From Blastopirellula sediminis (lineage in GTDB: Bacteria; Planctomycetota; Planctomycetia; Pirellulales; Pirellulaceae), in NCBI RefSeq assembly GCF_020966755.1, contig NZ_JAJKFT010000010.1, forward strand, positions 1,116,001 to 1,180,000: a DNA stretch of 64,000 nucleotides, read 5' to 3'. The translations under genes and the position numbers were made by a program. Within the stretch, counting starts at the first letter, position 1, and every line of letters starts with the position of its first letter. Below the pieces are notes generated by a model. The model did not search any database and was not told where the DNA came from. It saw nothing but the letters and a program-made list of their open reading frames with translations. Shown one piece after another: positions 1 through 9,491 of this stretch.

Positions 1-68
1 GGATCGTCGCCTGCTTGCAGAGCAGAGGAGATCGCCAGCAACAACAACAGGGCAAGTCGAGACGTCAT
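1..68 (-). CDS. secreted protein, N-terminal fragment (cut by window edge)
   Basis: Reading from an ATG at position 68 towards position 1, the frame encodes about 22 residues that start MTSRLALLLLLAISSALQAG. This is a typical Sec signal peptide: a basic N-terminus, a leucine-rich core and a small-residue cleavage site. The frame stays open to the window edge, so the mature protein is unseen and no function can be given. The gene lies 42 bases downstream of the glycoside hydrolase on the same strand and may share its transcript. Confidence 0.65.
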   Translation of the reverse strand, partial: MTSRLALLLLLAISSALQAGDD

Positions 69-110
69 CAAGTTTCTCCAACAAAGCATGCTGAGGGGGC
101 TTGGGCAGCG

Positions 111-1733
111 CTACGGCAGTTCGCGCCGCAGGTCGAGCACCCAGTCTTCGCTGTTGGGCGCTTCGAAGGTTAATGTCGAACCGTCAGCCGTCGGGTTGAC
201 TGGTTTGCTGAACTCACCGGTTCGTGGATTGAACCAGCGAGCGAACCGTGGGTTTTGCAGTTTTTCCGCTTTCAGGCCGATCTTGCCGCCAACCGGCAAA
301 TATACAACCTGCCAAGCGCCATCTTCGGTCGACGCCGCGGCGACGTAATGGTTCCGGTTTTTCTCGCCTAACTGCGAAGCGAGCAGGTCTTGATCGGGAC
401 GAAGCTTTTCGCGCGGGCCGCTGGCGAAGAAGTCATAGAGCACCGTCATCGATTTCGTCCCTGGCGTTTCGAGACCAGCCGTCCAAGGTTCGACGTTTCT
501 CAGGTTGCCATGGCTTTCGGCGTCCCCTTTTTTCTCGTTCCAAATCCAGATCGAGTTGTGACCAAACGTCACGCCGGCCGGGGGTGAAATCAGGAGCGAC
601 CAGTAGGCGGCGCGACGCACATGCTGACCGTCGTGCACTTTCTTCGACTCGTAGGCGGGATGGGCTTCGTAGTTCGGCTCTAGATTGACGATCGGCCGCG
701 CGATCACTGCTTTGTTCCAGGCGTCCTTCACCGGGCCGGCGACATGCCAATTCAATGCACCGGCCGCATCGCCATGTCCCGATTGATAGCCGACGAAGTC
801 ATACCACGACTGATCGGCGAACTTGTCGACAATCCAGTTTTGTCCCGACGCATGCAGCGTGCAGAGTCGCTGAGAATCGCCAAAGACGTTTTGCCCGATC
901 CGTTTCCAGCGTTCGACCGAGTCTCCCTTGAATGGGCAATCGCCCGAGAGCATCCAGATCACGTTGTAGGCGCCCCAACGAGCTTTAATGTATTCGGCCA
1001 GCCGCTGAGCGTCTTTCTCCGGCAGGATGTTGCCGGGATCGCTCGGATTGAGCGCCCACAGCACAACCGGGCAAGCGACCATTCCATGTTGATTGATCGC
1101 GACGACCCGCTTATCGAGCCGCTGGAACTCTTTGGCGTTCACGCCGATCGGCTTGGTCGGGTAATAAACGCGGTCGGGAATCGTCTTGTCGCCGCCGCGC
1201 CATTGCGTGCTGACAAATTGGATCACGGTGAATTCTTGCTGCTCGCGCATCGTCAGGTAGCGATCCCACTGTTCGTCGGTCGCTTTCAAGACGCCGTTCC
1301 ACGCGGTGTCGCCGAGAAAGAAGAAAGGCGTTCCGTCTTCGTATTGAAAGAAGAGTCGATTCTCGGTCAGGCGAATCGGTCCATGCTTGTAGACGGGGCT
1401 GTCGCCAAAGTATTCGATGCAGTCGAACGTCCCCGACTTGCCACTGAGCGACGCTTGCTCTTGGCAGCGAGTCGTCCATTTCCAGGGACCCAGTTCATTT
1501 GGGCTTTGGCGAAATCGCCAGGTGCGATCTCCGTCCCAAAACGCTTCGACCGTCGACGTTTTTCCGCTGGGAGAAGTAAAATCGACATAGACCCGCGCGT
1601 CCCAAAGGGGTTTATCGAGTTCTTTGTCGCACTCCAGCGCTTGATCGAAAACGTCATAGCGAGCGACATTGGCGGCCAAAAGGGGCATAGCGGTAAACAG
1701 AATCACCGCTAAGGCGGCGAGCGGGCGGAACAT
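111..1733 (-). CDS. secreted apiosidase-like glycoside hydrolase (DUF5060-DUF4038)
   Basis: A 540-residue exported protein. Residues 1-20 are a Sec signal peptide. Residues about 24-100 resemble the DUF5060 beta-sandwich (RYDVFDQALE, FWDGDRTWRFRQSPNELGPW). The centre resembles the DUF4038 apiosidase-like TIM barrel (GTPFFFLGDTAWNG, VIWMLSGDCPF, NLEPNYEAHP). The C-terminus resembles the small collagen-binding-like domain that often follows DUF4038 (FARWFNPRTGEF). Known relatives cleave side-chain sugars such as apiose in complex plant polysaccharides; the true substrate is unknown. The NLEPNYE region probably carries a catalytic glutamate (inference). A GGAGA Shine-Dalgarno lies upstream of the ATG. 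It may be cotranscribed with the upstream pyrophosphatase and the downstream secreted protein. Confidence 0.85.
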   Translation of the reverse strand: MFRPLAALAVILFTAMPLLAANVARYDVFDQALECDKELDKPLWDARVYVDFTSPSGKTSTVEAFWDGDRTWRFRQSPNELGPWKWTTRCQEQASLSGKSGTFDCIEYFGDSPVYKHGPIRLTENRLFFQYEDGTPFFFLGDTAWNGVLKATDEQWDRYLTMREQQEFTVIQFVSTQWRGGDKTIPDRVYYPTKPIGVNAKEFQRLDKRVVAINQHGMVACPVVLWALNPSDPGNILPEKDAQRLAEYIKARWGAYNVIWMLSGDCPFKGDSVERWKRIGQNVFGDSQRLCTLHASGQNWIVDKFADQSWYDFVGYQSGHGDAAGALNWHVAGPVKDAWNKAVIARPIVNLEPNYEAHPAYESKKVHDGQHVRRAAYWSLLISPPAGVTFGHNSIWIWNEKKGDAESHGNLRNVEPWTAGLETPGTKSMTVLYDFFASGPREKLRPDQDLLASQLGEKNRNHYVAAASTEDGAWQVVYLPVGGKIGLKAEKLQNPRFARWFNPRTGEFSKPVNPTADGSTLTFEAPNSEDWVLDLRRELP

Positions 1734-1824
1734 CGGAGCGTCTCCGGAGAAGGGATGGGACGATTCCCCGTATTCTAGAACCGGCCGCGCGCTAAACGCT
1801 AGGAAAAATTGTCGGCTTGCGACG

Positions 1825-4308
1825 CTAGAACACCCCGAGCGCCATCAGGCTATAGCGGACGACGAAACCAGCCACGACGACGCTGACCATGCTCATCAGC
1901 TTGATCAAAATGTTCAAACTCGGGCCGCTCGTATCCTTAAACGGATCTCCCACCGTATCGCCGACAACGGCCGCTTTGTGGGCAGGGGAACCCTTGCCGC
2001 CATGAGAGCCAGCCTCGATGTATTTCTTGGCGTTATCCCAAGCGCCACCCGAATTGGCCATGAAAATCGCCAGGCAGAACCCTGTTGTGAGCGTACCGAC
2101 CAATAGACCGAGCACGCCGCCGACTCCCAATAAGAAGCCAATCACAATCGGCGTCGCCAGACCAAGAACCGAGGGGAGAACCATCTCCCACTGCGCCGCT
2201 TTGGTGCTGATCTCGACCGGAGACGCGTAGTCCGGCAGTTCGCTACCGTCCATGATCCCTGGCTTTTCCTGGAACTGGCGGCGGACTTCCTCGACCATCC
2301 CTTTCGCCGCACGCCCGACCGCTTTCATCGTCAGTGCGCAAAAGACGAAGGTGGCCATGGCGCCGACGAACATCCCGCCGAGCACCTTTGGATTCATCAA
2401 GTTCGCTTCATAGTAGTTGGTGAAGTCGATCAAGGTTGCGGTATGGACCGGAAGCAGCTCCGTATCGCGACCAACCATCTTCAAGTGAACGTGCCCCTCG
2501 CTCTTTTCGACGGTGATCATCTCGGCCGGAACCTTCACCGGTCCATGCGAAAAGTCGAGTTCGTTCCATGCCGCCGCGACTCGCTTGTCGCGACGATCGG
2601 CTGGCAACGCCAAAAAGCCGTGAACGTGCTCGGCCTCGTCTTCGACCGTTTTGTAAATCAAGAACCCGCTGGAAACCCGATAGGGCTGATCGGCGTCGAT
2701 CACATGCGCAAGGTTGTCTCCCCAGCGTTCAAAGCCGATCCGCACCTCTTCCACGTAAGCGGCCAATAGCGCGAGCGCCGTAAGTGCGGCCGAACCAATC
2801 GCGAATCCTTTGCCGGTCGCGGCGGTGGTGTTGCCAAGACTATCAAGCGCGTCGGTCCGCTCACGGACAATTGATTCGAGCCCCGACATTTCGGCGTTGC
2901 CGCCGGCGTTGTCGGCGATCGGTCCGTAGGCGTCGGTCGCGAGCGTGATGCCCAGCGTGCTAAGCATCCCCACTGCGGCGATGCCGACGCCGTAGAGTCC
3001 GAGCGCGAAGTAATCGGGATCAGAAAACCGCCAACCGTTCGCCGCGCCGAACGCAACCAGCGTCGCCACCGCGATCACGATGACCGGCGCCCAGACCGAC
3101 ATCATGCCGTCGGCGATTCCGCCGATGATGATCGTCGCTGGTCCGGTTATCGCCTGGTCGGCAAGTTTCTTGGTCGGCTCGAATTCGTCGCTGGTCGAGT
3201 ATTCCGTCCATTTGCCGATCAACCAACCTGCGGCGAGGCCAGTGAAGATGCTGAGGGCGACGCCGGGGACATACATGTAGACGGCGCCTTCGACTTTGGG
3301 CATCAGCCACATCGTCAGAAAGATCGACGCCACCGCGACCAAACCGGTCGAGAAGTTAATCCCCCGGCCAAGCGCCGCGAGCAGATTCTTTTGCGTCGCA
3401 CCTTCTTCGGTTTGCACCATGTAGACGCCGGCGATCGAAAGCAAAATGCCGGCGGCGGCGATCGCCAATGGTAAGAAGAGAGCGTAGAACTGCGCGGTCG
3501 GCACATCCAAGTTGGCCGCGTCGGCCAGGACCGGCGAACTGAACGCGGCGACGCCGAGCGCAGCGGTCGCCAATAGCGAGCCGCAATACGATTCGTAAAG
3601 GTCAGCGCCCATGCCGGCGACGTCGCCGACGTTATCTCCCACGTTATCGGCGATCGACGCTGGATTGCGCGGATCGTCTTCGGGGATACCTTGCTCCACT
3701 TTGCCGACCAGGTCGGCGCCGACGTCGGCCGCTTTGGTAAAGATGCCGCCGCCGACGCGCGCGAACAGCGCCTGGCAACTTGCCCCCATTCCAAAGCAGA
3801 GCATCGTGACCGTCACGTCGATCAAGCTGAGCTGAAAGACCCACCGCAAGACCGCGAACCAGATGGTGATGTCGAGCAGACCAAGTCCCACGACCGTCAG
3901 CCCCATCACCGCGCCGCTGCGAAAAGCGACCTGCAAGCCTTGGTTGAGCGAGATCCGCGCGCCGGCCGAAGTCCGACTGCTGGCGGCGGTCGCCGTTTTC
4001 ATGCCGATCCAACCGGCCAGACCGCTAAAAAACCCGCCGGTCACAAACGCAAACGGCACCCAATCGCTCTGCGCTCGGAAAACGTAGGACAACGCGGCGA
4101 GCATCGCGAAGATGACGACGAAGAAGATCGCCACCACGCGATATTGCTGCGTTAAATAGGCGTCGGCGCCTTCGCGAACGAAACTAGCGATTTCCTGCAT
4201 TCGCGCGGTACCGGGATCGGACCGCAACATCTGCATGAAAAAGACGTAGGCCTGGGTCAGCGCAGCCAGCGCCGCCAACAGCACGAGCAACCAGATCAGA
4301 ACCTGCAT
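1825..4308 (-). CDS. hppA: membrane-bound ion-translocating pyrophosphatase
   Basis: An integral membrane pyrophosphatase that couples PPi hydrolysis to H+ or Na+ export. Signature motifs are all present: [11 protein letters not shown] (195-205), DNVGDNVGD (221-229), [10 protein letters not shown] (232-241) and the C-terminal [17 protein letters not shown] (783-799). [10 protein letters not shown] (492-501) has Ala where potassium-independent enzymes have Lys, so a K+-dependent enzyme is expected. The gate glutamate sits in ESY, as in sodium-pumping members and unlike the plant proton pump; this leaves Na+ transport possible (inference). At 827 residues it is longer than the usual 650-770. 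The excess is a hydrophilic insertion at about 520-632 between two late membrane helices, rich in His, Glu and Asp. An AAGGAAGG Shine-Dalgarno precedes the ATG. Confidence 0.95.
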   Translation of the reverse strand: MQVLIWLLVLLAALAALTQAYVFFMQMLRSDPGTARMQEIASFVREGADAYLTQQYRVVAIFFVVIFAMLAALSYVFRAQSDWVPFAFVTGGFFSGLAGWIGMKTATAASSRTSAGARISLNQGLQVAFRSGAVMGLTVVGLGLLDITIWFAVLRWVFQLSLIDVTVTMLCFGMGASCQALFARVGGGIFTKAADVGADLVGKVEQGIPEDDPRNPASIADNVGDNVGDVAGMGADLYESYCGSLLATAALGVAAFSSPVLADAANLDVPTAQFYALFLPLAIAAAGILLSIAGVYMVQTEEGATQKNLLAALGRGINFSTGLVAVASIFLTMWLMPKVEGAVYMYVPGVALSIFTGLAAGWLIGKWTEYSTSDEFEPTKKLADQAITGPATIIIGGIADGMMSVWAPVIVIAVATLVAFGAANGWRFSDPDYFALGLYGVGIAAVGMLSTLGITLATDAYGPIADNAGGNAEMSGLESIVRERTDALDSLGNTTAATGKGFAIGSAALTALALLAAYVEEVRIGFERWGDNLAHVIDADQPYRVSSGFLIYKTVEDEAEHVHGFLALPADRRDKRVAAAWNELDFSHGPVKVPAEMITVEKSEGHVHLKMVGRDTELLPVHTATLIDFTNYYEANLMNPKVLGGMFVGAMATFVFCALTMKAVGRAAKGMVEEVRRQFQEKPGIMDGSELPDYASPVEISTKAAQWEMVLPSVLGLATPIVIGFLLGVGGVLGLLVGTLTTGFCLAIFMANSGGAWDNAKKYIEAGSHGGKGSPAHKAAVVGDTVGDPFKDTSGPSLNILIKLMSMVSVVVAGFVVRYSLMALGVF

Positions 4309-4769
4309 GAGAAAGCTACCTTCCTTGAAACCGCCTCCGATGGGGGCTAACTCCAGCCGTCAGTCGAGAAATAGCCCCAGGCGAAGGATCGCCGCCGGGG
4401 AGAGGAAGCGGGCAAATCTCAAGACGGATCATCACGCTGCACTGCCAACTTTTCGGGAGTGATAGCACCCCAATTATCAGCTTTGTGGCGGGATCTTAAA
4501 GCATAAAATTTGAAAAAGAGGTGAAGTTCTTCCCTCAACCCCCAACTGCAACGAGGCGAGAAGAGTCGGAAAGTCGTTGCGATTTGGAATTTGGCAAAAT
4601 CTAGGTCGGATAGACAAATTTTGGGTGCAATTCATTAGGAGCTTTTCGATTTCTCGACTACCGTAGGGATTCCTCGAAATTCCCTGGAAGCTCAATAGGT
4701 GTTTTCGACCCAGTAGTTTCGGGGGAACTCGTCTTTTTCTTACTCAAGACCCTGCGAAGAAAATTGACC
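4309..4769. other. intergenic region between divergent genes
   Basis: This 461-base gap separates the start of hppA (minus) from the first Gly-rich gene (plus), so it must hold promoters for both. It is clearly more AT-rich than its surroundings. I see no convincing -35/-10 pair, no tRNA and no coding frame with family similarity. Confidence 0.5.
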
Positions 4770-5645
4770 ATGAAGGTGATGATCGTTCGACGTTTGGCGA
4801 TGACGTTCGCTCTGCTCGCTTCCCTTCCTTTTTCGGTTGGCGCTTACGCCGCCGAAACCGCGCCGGCTCGCGCCGCGGAAGGGGAAGAAGTCAACATGTT
4901 CAAAGCGATCGATCAGGGCGTCATCGACGTGAAGTTCATTCCGATGAACGCGGAACGCGGAACTTTCATCATCACGAATAAGACCGACAAGAAGTTGAAG
5001 GTCGAAATGCCTGCGGCGTTCGCCGGCGTTCCGCTCGCCCAATTTGGCGGCGGCGGATTTGGCGGCAACCAAGGTGGCGGCGGCTTCGGCGGCGGTCAGG
5101 GCGGACTTGGCGGCGGCGGTGGCGGCGGTAACCAAGGCTTCGGCGGCGGCGGCGGCGGTTTCGGCGGCGGCGGTGGCGGCGGCTTTGGTGGCGGCGGCGG
5201 CTTCGGCGGTCAAGGCGGCGGCGGTGGCGGCGGTTTTTTCAACGTCATGCCGAACAAAACGCAGAAGGTCAAAGTCGACGGCGTTTGCTTGGATCACGGC
5301 CTCGAAGATCCGAATCCGAAAATCCCCTACGACGTCAAACCGATCGAACAGTACACGACCAAACCGGGCGTCGGGACTTTGTTGCACATGCTCGGCAGCG
5401 GCAAGATCGATCAACGCGTCGCCCAAGCGACCGCGTGGCACTTGAACAATGACATGAGCTGGGAAGAGCTGGCCGCCAAGTCGATCAAACATCTCGACGG
5501 CCGCGTCGAACCTTACTTCTCGCGAAAGGAAATCGCGACCGCGATGCAAGCTTCCGAGTTCGTCGTGAAGTACGAAGCCGAAATGAAAAAGACGCCGGCG
5601 CCGAGCGAATCGCTGAGCGAAAGCGTCTCGACCGACGCCAAATAA
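4770..5645 (+). CDS. Gly-rich secreted protein, copy 1
   Basis: A 291-residue exported protein of unknown function. MKVMIVRRLAMTFALLAS and the residues after it form a signal peptide ending near AYA. A conserved domain follows (EEVNMFKAIDQGVIDVKFIPM, TFIITNKTDKKLKVEMP), then about 70 residues of GGGG/GGFGGGQGG repeat. The C-terminal domain begins at FFNVMPNKTQKVKV and contains CLDHGLEDPNPKIPYDVKP. The ATG at 4770 is preferred to an in-frame TTG at 4764 because the paralogue at 5997 also begins MKV. The two copies share layout, domains and even the terminator sequence, so they are a tandem duplication. The N-terminal domain may be a beta-sandwich with a flexible glycine linker (inference). The gene ends in a strong terminator and is probably monocistronic. 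Confidence 0.85.
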   Translation: MKVMIVRRLAMTFALLASLPFSVGAYAAETAPARAAEGEEVNMFKAIDQGVIDVKFIPMNAERGTFIITNKTDKKLKVEMPAAFAGVPLAQFGGGGFGGNQGGGGFGGGQGGLGGGGGGGNQGFGGGGGGFGGGGGGGFGGGGGFGGQGGGGGGGFFNVMPNKTQKVKVDGVCLDHGLEDPNPKIPYDVKPIEQYTTKPGVGTLLHMLGSGKIDQRVAQATAWHLNNDMSWEELAAKSIKHLDGRVEPYFSRKEIATAMQASEFVVKYEAEMKKTPAPSESLSESVSTDAK

Positions 5646-5673
5646 GCGTCGCTGCAGAATCAGCAATCCTCCG

Positions 5674-5705
5674 AAAAGCCTGGCCTACGTGGTCAGGCTT
5701 TTTTC
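5674..5705 (+). terminator. rho-independent terminator of Gly-rich copy 1
   Basis: AAGCCTGGCC pairs with GGTCAGGCTT (one mismatch) around a short loop and is followed by a T run. It lies 30 bases past the stop codon. Almost the same hairpin follows copy 2. Confidence 0.9.
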
Positions 5706-5996
5706 ATTTCTTGGCGACTGCCGTTCCAAACAAGCAAAATGGAATGGAAAAGACGATCACAACCCCATCCGTGGTGGGGTTATTGCGCTTTTCGCGCAGT
5801 AACCGCCAGAGGTGGGACAATTCTACTGCAAATCGCTTGGTCGGGAAACAAATCTCGATTAGTCTAAAATTTCACTACAACACTCGAGCGCACTCGTGTT
5901 CGCGAGCGCCCTCAACGCATGGCAGTTCGGCCTGCGAACTCGTCATCATCTTCTCTCTATTGGAACCAGGCGCCGCAGACAGAGGAGCTCTTTCGA
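5706..5996 (+). other. intergenic region upstream of Gly-rich copy 2
   Basis: About 290 bases between the copy 1 terminator and the copy 2 start. It should contain the promoter of copy 2. An AGAGGAG Shine-Dalgarno at 5981-5987 sits nine bases before the ATG at 5997 and decides that start. An upstream in-frame ATG at 5919 would place the signal peptide inside the protein and is rejected. Nothing else is recognised. Confidence 0.5.
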
Positions 5997-6869
5997 ATGA
6001 AGGTGCAATTTTTTCAGCGATTGGCGACATCCTTCGCCATCTTGGCCACTCTCGCTTTTTCCTTTCCGGTCGCTGCGGATGACGACTCGACGGGTCGTTT
6101 CGCCGAGGCGGAAGAAGTGAACATGTTCAAAGCGATGGAAGACGGCATCATTGACGTCAAATTCATCCCGATGAACTCCGAAAAGGGAACGTTCATCATC
6201 ACGAACAAGACCGCCAAGAAGTTGAAGGTGGAAATGCCTGCGGCGTTCGCCGGCGTCCCGCTCGCTCAGTTCGGCGGCGGCGGTTTCGGCGGTCAAGGGG
6301 GCGGCGGCTTTGGCGGCCAAGGGGGCGGCGGCTTCGGCGGTCAGGGTGGCGGCGGTAACCAAGGCTTCGGCGGCGGCGGCGGCGGTTTCGGCGGTCAAGG
6401 CGGCGGCGGCTTTGGTGGCGGCGGCGGCTTTGGCGGTCAAGGCGGCGGCGGCGGCGGATTCTTCAACGTCATGCCGGAAAAGACCCAGAAAGTGAAAGTT
6501 GAAGGGGTTTGTCTCGACCACGGTCTGGAAGATCCGAATCCGAAAATTCCGTATGACGTCAAGCCGATCGACCAGTACACCACCAAGCCTGGCGTTGCGA
6601 CTTTGTTGCACATGCTCGGCAGCGGCAAAATCGATCAACGCGTCGCCCAAGCGACCGCGTGGCACTTGAACAATGACATGAGCTGGGAAGAGCTGGCCGG
6701 CAAGACGATCCATCATCTCGATGGCCGCAGCGAATCTTACTTCTCGCGGAAGGAAATCGTCACTGCGATGCAAGCTTCGGAATTCGTCGTGAAGTACGAA
6801 GCCGAGATGAAGAAGGCGCCCCAGCCAAGCGAATCGCTGAGCAACAGCGTTTCGACTACCGCTCGCTAG
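5997..6869 (+). CDS. Gly-rich secreted protein, copy 2
   Basis: A 290-residue paralogue of the protein at 4770. It has the same order: signal peptide (MKVQFFQRLATSFAILATLA), the EEVNMFKAMEDGIIDVKF domain, a GGQGGGGFGG repeat, and the C-terminal domain with CLDHGLEDPNPKIPYDVKP and the WHLNNDMSWEELAGKTI block. Repeat units differ: copy 2 uses FGGQGGGG units, copy 1 longer pure glycine runs. The C-terminal coding DNA around 6600-6700 is almost identical to 5380-5477 in copy 1, whereas flanking parts have diverged, which suggests recent duplication or gene conversion. Function is unknown. Confidence 0.85.
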   Translation: MKVQFFQRLATSFAILATLAFSFPVAADDDSTGRFAEAEEVNMFKAMEDGIIDVKFIPMNSEKGTFIITNKTAKKLKVEMPAAFAGVPLAQFGGGGFGGQGGGGFGGQGGGGFGGQGGGGNQGFGGGGGGFGGQGGGGFGGGGGFGGQGGGGGGFFNVMPEKTQKVKVEGVCLDHGLEDPNPKIPYDVKPIDQYTTKPGVATLLHMLGSGKIDQRVAQATAWHLNNDMSWEELAGKTIHHLDGRSESYFSRKEIVTAMQASEFVVKYEAEMKKAPQPSESLSNSVSTTAR

Positions 6870-6889
6870 AGTTCTTCTCGATGACAATC

Positions 6890-6921
6890 AAAAAGCCTGG
6901 CCCTTTGGGTCAGGCTTTTTT
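6890..6921. terminator. bidirectional terminator between convergent genes
   Basis: AAAGCCTGGCC and GGGTCAGGCTTT form a stem with A/T runs on both sides, so it can stop transcription from the Gly-rich gene (plus) and from the coiled-coil gene (minus), whose last codons lie inside the stem. Its sequence matches the terminator at 5674, indicating that the terminator was duplicated with the gene. Confidence 0.85.
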
Positions 6922-8235
6922 CGTTTCCGCCGGAGAAACTCGCATCTTTTGCGACAGTCCCCGTTCGGCGGCGGCCAAGCGGGCCGCCTGTTTTTCGAGG
7001 TCTTCGTGCCGAACCGACAACCATTGTTGGAAGCGGCGATACTCGTCGGCGATTTCGGTCCGACGCTCTTCGAGCCGAGCGAGCAGATCGTTGACTTCAT
7101 TTTGACGGCGTCGCCAAATCGCGGCGGCGTCTTCATGCGACTGGCGAATCTTCACTCGCAGTTCGGCGGTCCGTCGAGTCAATTCGGCGGTCGGCGTATG
7201 TCGCATCAGTTCAGGCCAGAGTTCCGCAACGACCAGTTGCGATTCGAGCGCCTCGCGATGTTTCTCGCGTAGTTCCTGTTCGATCTTTTCAACCGCGGCC
7301 TGGCGCTGTTCAAGGCGCGACTGTCGCTGGTCGAGCTGGGTCGCCATCTCGATCAGCTCCGCTTCGCCCCGTTTGCGGGCCTGCTCTTGCAGTTCGCGTT
7401 GCCGCAAAACCTCCATTTCCCACACTTGGCGTTCGCGGGCCAGTTCGGCTTGTTCGCGACTATAGACGAGCGCGTCGCCGGCTTGGCCTCGCTCGGCGTC
7501 GGCAAGTTGCGCGGCGATCTCGTCGAGTTCGGCCAGGCGCTTTTCGAGCGTCTGCTGACGCTCGTCCAGTTGTCGCTCTCGGTCGCGGATCTGCGCCGAG
7601 AACTTTTCGACCGCCGCTTGTTGCCCTTTCACTTCGGCCAGCTTGCGATCAACGGCGCGCCGTTCGGCCGTCGCTTTTTCTTCGAGCGATTCTTGCGTGA
7701 TCCGCAACTGTGCGGCGCTCTTCGCCAGGCGAGCGTCTTCGCGCTTTTGCGCGCCGCGGGTTTGTTCGAGTTTGGCCGCTTGTTGATCGAGCTTCAGAAC
7801 CTGCGCTTCGATTTCGTTCTGGCGATCGTTGAGCGCGGCGTCGCGCTCTGCGAGTTCGCGTTCACGGCGATCGAGCAGTTTGGTTCGTTCGGCGAGCGCG
7901 GCCGCATGTTGATCGACGCCGAGTCGTGCGATGCGGGCCTCGTTATCGATCGCCGCCATCTGCGATTGCAGTTGCGCTTCGCGGCGCTCGAGTTCGGTCC
8001 GTTGCTGGCGAAGAATGTTCGACAACTCTTCCAGATGACGGCGCTGGGCCGGCGAAAGTTCGAGCGGTTCCAGCTTGGCGACGATGTCGTCGTCGGTCAT
8101 TTCTTTGGCGGGCGCTGGCGTAGCCGGAGCGCTGCTTGGCACGTGCGGACCATCGACGCGCATCGCATCGACCGACTTCTTTTCGGCCGGCGATTCGGGC
8201 ATCTGCTCGTTTCGTGTTTTGCGCTGAGTTGCCAT
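6910..8235 (-). CDS. long coiled-coil protein of unknown function
   Basis: A 441-residue soluble protein. After a disordered, polar N-terminus (residues 1-60, Pro/Ala/Lys rich) it is almost entirely predicted coiled coil from about residue 60 to 430, rich in Glu, Gln, Arg, Leu and Ala (ELERREAQLQSQ, LDRRERELAERDAALNDRQ). There are no signal peptide, membrane segment or enzymatic motifs. Such proteins usually act as structural scaffolds, but no role can be assigned here. It reads convergently to Gly-rich copy 2 and shares its terminator. No strong Shine-Dalgarno is visible; the ATG at 8235 is simply the first of the frame. Confidence 0.75.
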   Translation of the reverse strand: MATQRKTRNEQMPESPAEKKSVDAMRVDGPHVPSSAPATPAPAKEMTDDDIVAKLEPLELSPAQRRHLEELSNILRQQRTELERREAQLQSQMAAIDNEARIARLGVDQHAAALAERTKLLDRRERELAERDAALNDRQNEIEAQVLKLDQQAAKLEQTRGAQKREDARLAKSAAQLRITQESLEEKATAERRAVDRKLAEVKGQQAAVEKFSAQIRDRERQLDERQQTLEKRLAELDEIAAQLADAERGQAGDALVYSREQAELARERQVWEMEVLRQRELQEQARKRGEAELIEMATQLDQRQSRLEQRQAAVEKIEQELREKHREALESQLVVAELWPELMRHTPTAELTRRTAELRVKIRQSHEDAAAIWRRRQNEVNDLLARLEERRTEIADEYRRFQQWLSVRHEDLEKQAARLAAAERGLSQKMRVSPAETKKA

Positions 8236-8353
8236 GAGGCGATCGACGAGTTAGCTAGCGTTACAACCGATAAAGTCCTCCGCTCCTAATTTGACATCGG
8301 CAGTTTTCGCCATCGACATTCAATCTGGTTCGTCCTGGTAAACTTTTGCGCAT

Positions 8354-8382
8354 AAAAAAAGGGAGACCGGGGTCTCCCTTTT
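8354..8382 (-). terminator. rho-independent terminator of trxA
   Basis: GGGAGACC and GGTCTCCC form a perfect eight-pair stem with a two-base spacer. On the minus strand the stem is followed by seven Ts. It lies about 70 bases past the thioredoxin stop codon. Confidence 0.9.
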
Positions 8383-8451
8383 GCGCTTTTTGCTATCGCT
8401 GCTGTCGCCAGCATCGACGCTTTGCTTGGATCAATTGGGCCTTAGCCCCAA

Positions 8452-8772
8452 TTAAGCCTTCGCGCTGTCGATCGCTTCTTGCAACTTGGCTTTCGGCTGC
8501 ACGCCCATGAACTGCGAGACGACCTGGCCGCCTTTGAAGACCATGACCGTCGGGATGCTCTGAATGCCGTACTTGCGAGCGAGGTTCGGGCTTTCGTCGG
8601 TATTGACCTTACCAACCTTGGCGCCGCTTTCGTATTCCTTGCTGAGCTGGTCGATCACCGGGGCGAGTTGACGGCACGGACCGCACCAAGGGGCCCAAAA
8701 GTCAACCAAAACCGGTTCGGCCGACTGCAACACTTCCGTCTCAAAATTGGCTTCGTTAAATTCCATCGCCAT
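8452..8772 (-). CDS. trxA: thioredoxin
   Basis: A 106-residue cytosolic thioredoxin that reduces protein disulfides using electrons from thioredoxin reductase. The active site is FWAPWCGPC, with Cys30 and Cys33. The DFWA buried aspartate region and the cis-proline of IPTVM are present. Length is typical of the family. GGAG about ten bases upstream supports the ATG at 8772; a second in-frame Met two codons on is possible. The gene has its own terminator and is divergent from the arsenate-reductase-like gene. Confidence 0.97.
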   Translation of the reverse strand: MAMEFNEANFETEVLQSAEPVLVDFWAPWCGPCRQLAPVIDQLSKEYESGAKVGKVNTDESPNLARKYGIQSIPTVMVFKGGQVVSQFMGVQPKAKLQEAIDSAKA

Positions 8773-8973
8773 GGCGAATCATCTCCACAACCGTAAAATA
8801 TCTTGTTCCAAAGCGCCAACGATCCAGGCGCTTCTGGCTTTGCTGGCAGAAACCGCTCAATTATAGGTAGGGGTGAGGGGGTGTCAACGAACCCGACTCG
8901 CCCGCCAATTGATCCTAAAGCGGTCTGCAGCATGCGTTTCGTGCGTCTGCGGCGTTACTTATTAGGATGCTCT

Positions 8974-9318
8974 ATGTCTTCCCAGGTTACGATCTATCAC
9001 AATCCGCGCTGCCAAAAGAGCCGCCAAACGTTGGAACTACTGCGATCCCATGGGGTTGAGCCCAAGATCGTCGAGTACCTGAAGTCGCCGCTCGATGAAA
9101 AAACGCTAGCAAAATTAGTGAAACAGCTCGGGGGGGACGCGAAGCTGCTGGTTCGGGAAAAAGATTGGCGAAAGCTCGGATTACCGCAACCGGCTGATTC
9201 GGAGGAGATCCTGCAGACCCTGGCGGAACATCCTGCGCTGATCGAGCGTCCAATTGTCGTCAGCGGCGGAAAGGCCCGCTTGGGACGGCCCCCCGAGAAT
9301 GTGTTGGAATTGCTGTAA
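8974..9318 (+). CDS. arsC: ArsC-family reductase (glutaredoxin-type arsenate reductase)
   Basis: A 114-residue protein of the ArsC/Spx/YffB superfamily. YHNPRCQKSRQTL places the catalytic Cys13 as in glutaredoxin-coupled arsenate reductases. RPIVV and the C-terminal GRPPE supply the arginines that bind arsenate. AGGA six bases before the ATG at 8974 decides the start; upstream frame extension lacks similarity. Relatives reduce arsenate to arsenite with glutathione and glutaredoxin. No arsenite pump or ArsR regulator is nearby, so a different thiol-reductase role remains possible. Confidence 0.85.
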   Translation: MSSQVTIYHNPRCQKSRQTLELLRSHGVEPKIVEYLKSPLDEKTLAKLVKQLGGDAKLLVREKDWRKLGLPQPADSEEILQTLAEHPALIERPIVVSGGKARLGRPPENVLELL

Positions 9319-9491
9319 CGCTTCCGGCGGTTTCTACCCGCGGTTCTCGCATTCCCCTATCCGGTACGGCTATAGTAGACTTGTCCGCCGGAATTCGCCC
9401 CTTACGCGGCGCGTTCCCTTTCCTGACGATAACCTTCGAGCGCCGTCGACTTGCTGGTCGCGGCGAGCGTCGAAAAACATAGAAACGGCTG

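Noticed and set aside
5044..6470. Direct repeats that might suggest a CRISPR array
   Set aside because: The repeats are short GGC-type codon repeats in frame inside secreted proteins, without spacers of constant length.
4740..6887. Ala-rich minus-strand frames of over 300 codons
   Set aside because: They are reverse readings of the GGC/GGT repeats in the Gly-rich genes, whose plus frames have signal peptides and conserved domains.
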